DNA from: Victivallales bacterium
Lineage (GTDB): Bacteria > Verrucomicrobiota > Lentisphaeria > Oligosphaerales > Lenti-02
Assembly: GCA_018648945.1 (NCBI GenBank)
Contig: JABGQJ010000489.1
Coordinates: forward strand, 1 to 6,019
Direction: 5' to 3'
Length of the DNA stretch: 6,019 nt
Positions 1-5,141 of the stretch are shown piece after piece. Position 1 is the stretch's first letter; every line of letters begins with the position of its first letter. Below the pieces are notes generated by a model. That model saw nothing but the letters and a program-made list of their open reading frames with translations. It was not told where the DNA came from and did not search any database. The position numbers and the translations under genes are program-made.

Positions 1-1
1 G

Positions 2-402
2 TACTGCCTGCGCTGGCGTATCGAGGACTGGCATCGCGTACTCAAGTCCGGCTGCCGCGTCGAGGACATGAAGTACAAGACAGCCGACCGCATCAGACGG
101 GCAATGGCCATCAACATGGTCGTAGCCTGGCGCATCATGCTCATGACGCTGCTCGGCAGAGAGGCCCCCGAACTGCCTGCCGACGTACTGTTCTCCCACA
201 CCGAGATCCTGGTGCTCAGCCGCTACGCCAAAAAAAAGGCCTGACCCCGCTGACCACCGTCGGCAACGCTGTGCGCATGCTCGCGCGAATGGGGGGGTAT
301 CTTGGCAGAACCGGAGATCCGCCGCCCGGACACGAGCTCATCTGGCGGGGACACGCGACACTGATGGTGCTATGCGAAGGGTTCCTGCTGAACGATGTGT
401 GA
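2..402 (+). CDS. Transposase C-terminus, IS4 superfamily IS50/Tn5-like, interrupted by a -1 frameshift
   Basis: DDE transposase that would cut and join the ends of this IS. Frame 2 opens with YCLRWRIEDWHRVLK, an exact Y-(2)-R-(3)-E-(6)-K signature of IS4-type transposases; the catalytic glutamate codon is at 23-25. The frame stops at 242-244 right after YAKKKA. Resuming in frame 1 from 238 gives GLTPLTTVGNAVRMLARMGG and continues through GHELIWRGH and LMVLCEGFLLNDV to a stop at 400-402. This is the familiar tail of the family: Tn5 transposase has ARLGGF and LWEGW at the matching places. One -1 shift at the A8 tract (230-237) therefore restores a normal C-terminus of about 133 residues. Either the shift is programmed (ribosomal frameshifting or transcriptional slippage) or one A was lost from an A9 tract and the copy is dead. 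The N-terminal part is outside the window. Confidence 0.85.
   Translation, partial: LPALAYRGLASRTQVRLPRRGHEVQDSRPHQTGNGHQHGRSLAHHAHDAARQRGPRTACRRTVLPHRDPGAQPLRQKKGLTPLTTVGNAVRMLARMGGYLGRTGDPPPGHELIWRGHATLMVLCEGFLLNDV
232..238 (+). promoter_or_regulatory. Candidate -1 slippery heptamer A AAA AAG in the transposase
   Basis: In the zero frame the codons are AAA (230-232), AAA (233-235), AAG (236-238). Positions 232-238 thus form A_AAA_AAG in the correct phase, the heptamer known to be efficient for -1 frameshifting in bacteria. After the slip the next codon is GGC at 238-240 and the family-typical tail follows. The zero-frame stop is only one codon further on (242-244). No convincing Shine-Dalgarno-like stimulator or strong downstream hairpin was seen, and an A8 run could equally allow transcriptional slippage. 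Confidence 0.55.
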
Positions 403-416
403 AGTTCTTAGGAGTA

Positions 417-435
417 ACTTGTGGGTAATGGGCAG
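417..435 (-). repeat. Terminal inverted repeat (right end) of the IS50-like element
   Basis: Read on the minus strand the sequence is CTGCCCATTACCCACAAGT. It shares CTG at the tip, the central TTA and the CACAAGT block with the IS50 outer end, 14 of 19 positions in all. The comparison is from memory. The partner repeat lies left of the window, so the pair cannot be checked here. Confidence 0.7.
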
Positions 436-484
436 GGCTAGCCTCTTCTACAGGCAACGCAGGAAAGCTACTCGGACTCGGGCG

Positions 485-616
485 GGGACGGAAGCGGCCC
501 GAGTGGCAAGGCCATTGGACTTCCCTCACGAGGCGGGAGCCTCTATCGCAGCTCCGGAGCATCGGCTGGGTCATGTGGCGATTCGCCGAGCGGCAGTGCC
601 AGGGCGAGTGGCTCCA
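485..616 (-). pseudogene. Orphan SUMF1-domain tail, a 132-bp copy of the end of the gene at 4368-5141
   Basis: On the minus strand this reads W-SHSP-WHCRSANR, then twelve diverged residues, then GSRLVREV. It lines up without any gap with W-EFSS-WHCRSASR...GFRLVRAV of the compact SUMF1 gene. Homology begins abruptly at the TGG codon (614-616) and runs past the position of the stop codon into two hairpin sequences, ending near 485. No SUMF1 gene body lies upstream: 617-826 is intergenic and the next gene ends at 827. The TAG stop of the other copy is TGG here (512-514), so the frame reads on toward the IS. The two copies are about 73% identical overall (96 of 132), but the differences cluster in 542-577 and 602-613. 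It could be a relic of a deleted variable gene or a transposed variable-repeat cassette. It is not a template repeat for the other copy, because several differing positions carry no adenine here. Confidence 0.7.
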
Positions 617-826
617 GCCGCCGCCGTCGTCGCGAACCGGGATGGTGAATGTCCCTATCTGCATGCGCCCATCTCGCCAACGCGGACCCGGCAAGGGGGC
701 AAGCCCCCTTGCATCCCCCGGCGCGCCGCTGCGTGGAGCGCCCCGGCTCCGGCGGCTCCGCCCGCCTTCGCCCGTTTCACTCCAATCCGCTGCGCGTCGC
801 TCAGGAAACCGGACATGGATACCTCC
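617..826. other. Gene-free GC-rich spacer with a cluster of inverted repeats
   Basis: No reading frame here has family character. The stretch holds a perfect 10-bp inverted repeat (691-712), the palindrome CGGCGCGCCG (719-728) and a GGCGG-CT-CCGCC hairpin (751-762). It separates the stop of the large gene from the orphan tail and probably contains the end of its transcript. Confidence 0.5.
691..712. terminator. Strong GC-rich hairpin downstream of the large SUMF1 gene
   Basis: GCAAGGGGGC-AA-GCCCCCTTGC is a perfect inverted repeat: a 10-bp stem with a 2-base centre, or a 9-bp stem with a 4-base loop. On the minus strand it lies about 115 bases beyond the stop of the 1089-residue gene and could end its transcript. 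There is no T-run after it on either strand, so it is not a classical intrinsic terminator. It may instead be part of an interspersed palindromic repeat. Confidence 0.4.
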
Positions 827-3800
827 CTACTGAACTGGGGCAGCGGAGCAGACCCGGAAGCCGTACCAGGAGGCGCGCCAGGCCGGGGGGACCCAGACGC
901 GGCGGCCGACGCGGCAGTAGTCGGCGCGGTAGCCCCAACCACCGCCGTGTACCGCGCGGGACGAGCCAACAGAAACTGGGTGCCAGTCCCAGCACCAATC
1001 CCACACATTGCCTGTCATGTCGTGCAGGCCGTAGCCGTTGGCGGCGAACGATCCCGCCGGACTCGTGAATGTGGCGTGCGAGCTGACGAAGTAGTCCGGA
1101 TGGTAGCCCCGCGTTGGGCTGACGTCGTAGGGAAACACTGAATAGCTCACGTAGTTCGCCTGGCTATGCGTGATCGTGTCGCCCCAGGGGAAGCGCTTGC
1201 CTGAGAGACCGCCGCGCGCCGCGTACTCCCACTCCGTATCCGTGGGCAGCCGGTAGCCGGAGGCCGAGGCGGCGTAGGCCACGCTGTCGCTCTCCCCGGT
1301 CTTGTAAACGCTGCCCGACACCGTGTAGCAGGGCGCGCGGCCCTCCATCTGGCTGCGCGCGTTGCACCATTTCACGACGTCGTACCAGCTCACCGAATGC
1401 ACCGGGTGATCCTGGCCCTGGCCAGCACCCGCCGGCAGGTCGGTGTAGCCGTTGGCCAGGCCCCAGGCGCGCACCGCATCCCACTTCGCCTTGGTCACCT
1501 CCGTCCGCCCCATGTAGAACGCCGAGACAGTCAGGGAATACGCGCCGAAGTCCGGGTCCGTCCCGCTGTTCGTCCCGCCGGGGATCAGCGCGAATTCGGC
1601 GGCGGGGGGCGGGGGTTGCGCTCTGTACAAGGCGGTGACGGTCAAGTCACCCGTCACGATTTCGTACTCCGCGTCCCAACCAGTGAACTCCCAACCGACG
1701 GCAATGTCAAACTCCGGCTCGACCGCTGCGTCACCGTGCGTCACCTCTTGCACCAGCGCTCCTCCGCCGGTCCAGGTACCGTGAGCGCCGAGCGCGAAGA
1801 TCACCGTGTGGGGGTCTTGGACCACAAAGGTAGTCGAGGCATAGCGCTTGCCCAACGGGGCGAGTGGGGCGAGGGAGCCCGAGCCGCAGACTGAAGCCCA
1901 CAGGCGGTACTCGCCGGGTTCTGCCGCGGTGACGGTCGCCGAGAGTCGATCTGCCGCCGGCACGATGGTCGGTAGGACACCGCGTCGCGCCGAGGCCGCT
2001 TCCACCCACCACTCGATGCCCGCCGCCGCCACAGGGTTCCTCTCGCCATCGGTGACAGCCAGCGTGAAAGCTGTCGGCTGATCGGTGCCCACCGTGCCCG
2101 GGGGGCTCGCGAACTGGACTTTCGGCAGGCTGAAGATGGGAACGTCGAGCATGGTCCACGTCGGACTGGTCCAGGTCTTCCCCCAATCGAAGATGTCAAA
2201 GCCCGCCTCGACATGGGAGTTGACCAGGAAGTCGACGTCGAACTTCGTCAGTTCGGCCGGCAGCGGGAGGAAGCGCATGTGGGAGTCCAACTGGAGGGTC
2301 GGCTCGACGTAGAGACTGGCGGCGAGGCTGGAGTAGAACTTGGTCCGAAGCACCGGGTAGATCTTCACCGTCGCCAGCAGCATCCCCTCCGCCTGGACAT
2401 CGAAGGTCACGCTCTGGGTGAAACCGTCGCTGGTGATCGTGCTCCACGCGCCGTCGTCGTACTCGACCCCGATCTGGACCATCTTCGCGGCGCTGTAGAC
2501 CGCCTCCATGTTCAACGCGCCCGCAGCCGTCACCTCCATCTCCGCGTAGAAATCCAGTCCCACTTCCTGCCATACGTATAGGGGAGTGACCCAGTAGTGG
2601 AAGGTGTGACTGACGCCGAACAGCTTCTTCTTCGGGTTGAAGCTCAGCTCTCCCGCCAGCTCGTACTTGGCCCAGGCGTCCAGGCTGAACTCACCCGTCG
2701 CCACGATCCGGCAATACTTCAGGGAAAGCCACTCAAAGCGTGCCTCGGTGTCGATGGTCGGCTTGAAACCGATGCCGTACCCCACGTTCAGCCCGCTGCC
2801 CAGATCCGCCTCCCCTTCGTAGCGCCCCTCGATTACCCCCACCTCGTCACGCGATGCCCCCTGCCCGTCGCCGCACTGCCGGGTCAGTTGGAAGGCACCG
2901 GCCGGATCACGATAGACCAGTGCGCCGTCGCGCGTCGCGCCGGTTGGCACCAGCCCATTCATGTCATCGACCACCAGCGAGCTGCACACGACGCCAGTGT
3001 CGACCGCTTCGGCCAGACAGGCGTCCACCGTGGTCAGCTCCACCCCGTCGCGGGTGGGATCGACGGCCACGATGCGCTTCAGCCCCTGGCCGTTCGGGTT
3101 GTCGAACACGATGAGGTCGTCGACAGCCAGGTCGCCCGCGCTGGCCACGGTCACGACCGCCCCGTCCGGCGACACGCCAGCGACTTCGATGCCCTCCGCC
3201 GCGATGTCGCGCGGCGTCTTGGCCATAACGTTGGCAACCTCCATGACCGGAACCGCGAGCACGGTGCGGTTGAAGTAATTGCGGTTGCCCGCCCCGTCCT
3301 CGGCCACGACGACGATCCCGTAGGTGGCGCCCGGCGTCAGGCCGGACAGCTCGGCCTGGGTGGCACCGACGACGGTCTGGACCAGATTGGCGTCGTCGAC
3401 CAATCCGGTGCGGCGGGCCGTGGCGGCATAGACCCGATAGAGCATCTGCTCCGGCACCGTGCGATCGTCGGTGGCGTCGGGCCAGTGCGCGCGGGCCTCG
3501 CCGACTTCGGGCGAGTAGGCCATGACCGCGCCCGCGAACACGGGGTTGGGCGAAACGCGCACGATACCGGCCTCGGGACTCCGCACCCAGGCACCCGCGC
3601 CGCAGGGAAGAGAGTCCGTTTCATAGTAGCGGTTGTCCCGCCAGGCCCAGACCGGCCCGGTCTGGCCGCGCGCCCCGGATTCGAGCTTGAGCGGGGCTGG
3701 GAGCGCCGCATAGGGTTCGTAGCTGATCGGGCCGAGCAGATTCCAGCCCGTGCTTAGGGGAACCGTCTCGCCCCGGACGTTCGAACCGGTCACGGTCAGC

Positions 3801-4096
3801 GGCGGCAGACGATCCTCGGCGCGGTCGGGCAGCGCGGGCGCGTAGACCCAGTAGCCCCGGCCCGGCTGGATCTCCTCCGCCTCCACGTAGTAACCCAGAT
3901 CGGGGGCGTACTCCCAGACAGTGCCCTCGATCGTCCCCTGGAACACGACATCCGGACGCGAATCGTCCGGCGCGATGGGCACCGACACGAGATTCCAGCC
4001 GGGAACCAACTCCAGCGCAAACTCCACGGCTGTCGCCTGCCGGGCAAGAAATGCCGCAAACAGCACGGCCATTCGTAGCATGTGTCTTGTCCTCAT
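827..4096 (-). CDS. Secreted multidomain protein with C-terminal SUMF1 (FGE-like, C-type-lectin fold) domain
   Basis: 1089 residues. An N-terminal signal peptide (about 1-23: positive start, hydrophobic core, ATA before VEF) points to export. Two related modules follow (about 31-88 and 116-174) with PGWNLVSVP / TGWNLLGP and VWEYAP...GRGYWVYAP / VWAWRD...GAWVRSP. Next come a fibronectin-III-like stretch (about 190-285, LSGLTPGATYGIVVVAEDGA), a long beta-rich region I do not recognise (about 290-655), an Ig-like stretch (660-758), an InlB-type repeat (763-826: HGTWTGGGALVQEVTHG, GWEFTGWD, GDLTVTALY) and a SUMF1 domain (834-1085). The SUMF1 part has IPGG, GRTEVTKAKWDAV, HSVSWYDVVKWCN, YRLPTDTEWEYAARGG, NGYGLHDMTGNVWDW, GGGW and YGFRV. 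It lacks the C-x4-C pair of catalytic formylglycine-generating enzymes, so a binding role is likelier than sulfatase activation. The start at 4096 is supported by the signal peptide and by GGAG 8 bases upstream. It is probably a surface or adhesin-like protein, which is inference. Confidence 0.9.
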   Translation of the reverse strand: MRTRHMLRMAVLFAAFLARQATAVEFALELVPGWNLVSVPIAPDDSRPDVVFQGTIEGTVWEYAPDLGYYVEAEEIQPGRGYWVYAPALPDRAEDRLPPLTVTGSNVRGETVPLSTGWNLLGPISYEPYAALPAPLKLESGARGQTGPVWAWRDNRYYETDSLPCGAGAWVRSPEAGIVRVSPNPVFAGAVMAYSPEVGEARAHWPDATDDRTVPEQMLYRVYAATARRTGLVDDANLVQTVVGATQAELSGLTPGATYGIVVVAEDGAGNRNYFNRTVLAVPVMEVANVMAKTPRDIAAEGIEVAGVSPDGAVVTVASAGDLAVDDLIVFDNPNGQGLKRIVAVDPTRDGVELTTVDACLAEAVDTGVVCSSLVVDDMNGLVPTGATRDGALVYRDPAGAFQLTRQCGDGQGASRDEVGVIEGRYEGEADLGSGLNVGYGIGFKPTIDTEARFEWLSLKYCRIVATGEFSLDAWAKYELAGELSFNPKKKLFGVSHTFHYWVTPLYVWQEVGLDFYAEMEVTAAGALNMEAVYSAAKMVQIGVEYDDGAWSTITSDGFTQSVTFDVQAEGMLLATVKIYPVLRTKFYSSLAASLYVEPTLQLDSHMRFLPLPAELTKFDVDFLVNSHVEAGFDIFDWGKTWTSPTWTMLDVPIFSLPKVQFASPPGTVGTDQPTAFTLAVTDGERNPVAAAGIEWWVEAASARRGVLPTIVPAADRLSATVTAAEPGEYRLWASVCGSGSLAPLAPLGKRYASTTFVVQDPHTVIFALGAHGTWTGGGALVQEVTHGDAAVEPEFDIAVGWEFTGWDAEYEIVTGDLTVTALYRAQPPPPAAEFALIPGGTNSGTDPDFGAYSLTVSAFYMGRTEVTKAKWDAVRAWGLANGYTDLPAGAGQGQDHPVHSVSWYDVVKWCNARSQMEGRAPCYTVSGSVYKTGESDSVAYAASASGYRLPTDTEWEYAARGGLSGKRFPWGDTITHSQANYVSYSVFPYDVSPTRGYHPDYFVSSHATFTSPAGSFAANGYGLHDMTGNVWDWCWDWHPVSVGSSRAVHGGGWGYRADYCRVGRRVWVPPAWRASWYGFRVCSAAPVQ

Positions 4097-4104
4097 TCGC
4101 CTTG

Positions 4105-4108
4105 CTCC
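4105..4108 (-). promoter_or_regulatory. Ribosome binding site of the large secreted protein
   Basis: On the minus strand GGAG sits 8 bases before the ATG at 4096-4094. It supports this start over the in-frame ATG codons at residues 6 and 9, which would shorten the positively charged start of the signal peptide. Confidence 0.6.
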
Positions 4109-4147
4109 GCCTTGCGGGTAACGCGATCCAAGGAAGTCCTGCGCAGA

Positions 4148-4176
4148 ATATTACACCTCATAGGTGTGGAGGTCAA
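4148..4176 (-). promoter_or_regulatory. Sigma70-type promoter of the large secreted protein
   Basis: On the minus strand TTGACC (4176-4171) is followed after exactly 17 bases by TAATAT (4153-4148). Both boxes are close to the TTGACA/TATAAT consensus. A transcript would start near 4141, giving a leader of roughly 45 bases before the ATG at 4096. It stands out as AT-rich against the GC-rich surroundings. Confidence 0.65.
4153..4167. promoter_or_regulatory. Candidate operator palindrome inside the promoter spacer
   Basis: ACACCT-CAT-AGGTGT is a perfect 6-bp inverted repeat around a 3-base centre. It fills most of the 17-base spacer and touches the -10 box. A dimeric repressor or activator bound here would control promoter access directly. 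No regulator gene is visible in the window, so the factor is unknown. Confidence 0.5.
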
Positions 4177-4340
4177 GGGTGCGAGACGGGCGTGTGTTGT
4201 CCTTACTGTAAAATACGGCGCGGTTTCGTCTGTAGTTGCTCAGCCGTCAAAACCGCCACAGTACCTTTTCGGCCTTCGCACATCTTCGCATATGCCCCCT
4301 CATGCATGTCCTCTGCATGGTGGCCATCGGGCCGCAACGA

Positions 4341-4356
4341 GGGACGGAAACGTCCC
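4341..4356. other. Hairpin with GAAA loop downstream of the SUMF1 gene
   Basis: GGGACG-GAAA-CGTCCC on the plus strand is a perfect 6-bp GC-rich stem with a GAAA tetraloop, 12 bases past the stop codon (the coding strand shows a TTTC loop). Hairpin or cruciform structures with GRNA loops just after the variable repeat are known from DGRs such as Bordetella phage BPP-1, where they aid retrohoming. The orphan copy has the same structure at 485-500 with one mismatched pair and a GAAG loop. A terminator role is possible, but no T-run follows. Confidence 0.6.
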
Positions 4357-4374
4357 GAATAGCAACGCTATTCG
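4356..4374. other. 8-bp hairpin overlapping the stop codon of the SUMF1 gene
   Basis: CGAATAGC-AAC-GCTATTCG is a perfect 8-bp stem with a 3-base loop. It contains the TAG stop (4370-4368) and abuts the GAAA-loop hairpin, sharing one base. In the orphan (500-518) six of the eight pairs are kept, plus one possible G-T wobble. Confidence 0.55.
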
Positions 4375-5141
4375 ACCGCCCTCACGAGGCGGAAGCCCAA
4401 GCCGGAGTACCGGAACGACGGCGGCACCCTGCTGCGACTCGCCGAACGGCAGTGCCAGGACGAGAACTCCCAGCAGCTGCCGCGTTCCACGCGGTAGGAC
4501 CCGTCGGCAGCGCCCTTCGGGTCCGTCTGTTTGTCCATGCTGTAGTCGGCATACCAATCGCTGCACCATTCCCACACGTTGCCGTGCATGTCGTAGAGAC
4601 CCCACGGGTTCGGCTTTTTCGTCCCGACCTCGTGGGTCGTAGAGCCCGAGTTGTCGCGGTACCAGGCGTACTTCCCCAGCTTGCCGGCTCCATCCCCGAA
4701 CGAGTAGGCTGTCTTCGTGCCGGCCCGGCAGGCATACTCCCATTCGGCCTCGGTGGGCAGCCGGAACGTGCCGATGCCCATGCCATTCAGCTTCCTGACG
4801 AACTCCTGGCAATCCTCCCAGGAAACCTGTTCGACGGGGTTGGCGGGCTTCCCGTTGAATCTCGACGGGTTGGTGCCCATCACCGCCTCCCACTGGGCCT
4901 GGGTCACTTCGAAGACGCCCATGTGGAAAGGCCTGCTGATCGCTACCTCGTGCACCGGTCCTTCGTTGTCCTCGCGGTCCTTCTCAGCCATGGACGACCC
5001 ACTGACGAACGTTCCGGCGGGAATCTGCTTCATCCGGAGCGGGATCTTCTCGGGACCTGGAATGGTCAGAACCAACTCCTTGCCTGCCGACACACGGACC
5101 CTCCCACGAGCCCACGTTACCAGCCGAACAATCCAGTTCAT
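4368..5141 (-). CDS. Compact SUMF1 (FGE-like) domain protein, candidate DGR variable protein
   Basis: A single SUMF1 domain of 257 residues. In order from the chosen ATG it has IPAGTF (about 40-45), GPVHEV (61-66), FEVTQAQWEAVMG (77-89), PVEQVSWEDC (102-111), FRLPTEAEWEYACRAG (126-141), NPWGLYDMHGNVWEW (178-192), RGSCW (220-224), CRSASR (231-236) and GFRLV (249-253). The fold is related to C-type lectins. The C-x4-C pair of true formylglycine-generating enzymes is absent (the cysteines here are C-x7-C), so catalysis is unlikely and a ligand-binding role is probable. No signal peptide is evident. The frame also allows a TTG start at 5171, adding ten residues with no family character; neither start has a strong ribosome binding site. 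The last 34 codons are the diversified segment described separately. The large SUMF1 gene follows 272 bases downstream on the same strand with its own promoter. Confidence 0.88.
   Translation of the reverse strand: MNWIVRLVTWARGRVRVSAGKELVLTIPGPEKIPLRMKQIPAGTFVSGSSMAEKDREDNEGPVHEVAISRPFHMGVFEVTQAQWEAVMGTNPSRFNGKPANPVEQVSWEDCQEFVRKLNGMGIGTFRLPTEAEWEYACRAGTKTAYSFGDGAGKLGKYAWYRDNSGSTTHEVGTKKPNPWGLYDMHGNVWEWCSDWYADYSMDKQTDPKGAADGSYRVERGSCWEFSSWHCRSASRSRVPPSFRYSGLGFRLVRAVE

Larger units (their letters stand above)
1..435 (+). mobile_element. Right end of an IS50/Tn5-like (IS4 superfamily) insertion sequence, truncated by the window edge
   Basis: The window opens inside a transposase gene and the element appears to end at 435. 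The boundary is set by a 19-base sequence at 417-435. Read outward-in it is CTGCCCATTACCCACAAGT, which matches the remembered IS50 outer end (CTGACTCTTATACACAAGT) at 14 of 19 positions, including the terminal CTG and the CACAAGT block. The transposase stop at 402 lies only 33 bases inside this end, as expected for a compact IS. The left end lies outside the window. The 9 bases after the end (436-444) would be one copy of a target duplication; they contain the palindrome GGCTAGCC. The element sits just downstream of the orphan SUMF1 tail. Confidence 0.8.
4341..4472 (-). repeat. 132-bp variable-repeat-like segment at the end of the compact SUMF1 gene
   Basis: Collinear with 485-616, no indel, 96 of 132 identical by hand count. 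Codon 1 is the TGG at 4470-4472. Differences are concentrated in codons 2-5 (4458-4469, 6 of 12 bases) and codons 14-25 (4398-4433, 18 of 36). The intervening WHCRSA block (codons 6-13) has 2 changes in 24, and the GFRLVRAVE-stop-hairpin part (57 bases) has 10. In the two diverged blocks the changes by codon position are 9, 11 and 4. Typical pairs keep the third base: AGC/CAC, TCG/ATG, TTC/CTC, TAC/AGC, TCC/TGC. This is the pattern expected of DGR variable repeats drawn from one template. The template is not in the window. Confidence 0.65.

Noticed and set aside
485..616. Orphan segment as the DGR template repeat
   Set aside because: A template should carry adenine wherever the target differs. 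Several differing columns have C, G or T here (for example the CTC of CTC/TTC and the TGC of TGC/TCC), so it behaves like a second variable copy, not the template.
395..1141. Long plus-strand open frame of 248 codons
   Set aside because: It runs from the transposase tail across the IS end, the orphan repeat, the hairpin cluster and the antisense strand of the large gene. Its translation is arginine/alanine/proline-rich with no motifs, typical of a chance frame in GC-rich DNA.
2597..3757. 386-codon plus-strand open frame
   Set aside because: It lies entirely antisense to the large secreted protein, whose minus-strand frame has a signal peptide and several recognisable domains. The plus-strand product has no family character.
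4368..5141. Compact SUMF1 gene as a true sulfatase-activating formylglycine-generating enzyme
   Set aside because: The catalytic C-x4-C pair expected in the RGGS-x2-C-H-x2-Y-C region is missing (the cysteines are C-x7-C), and no sulfatase gene is nearby.
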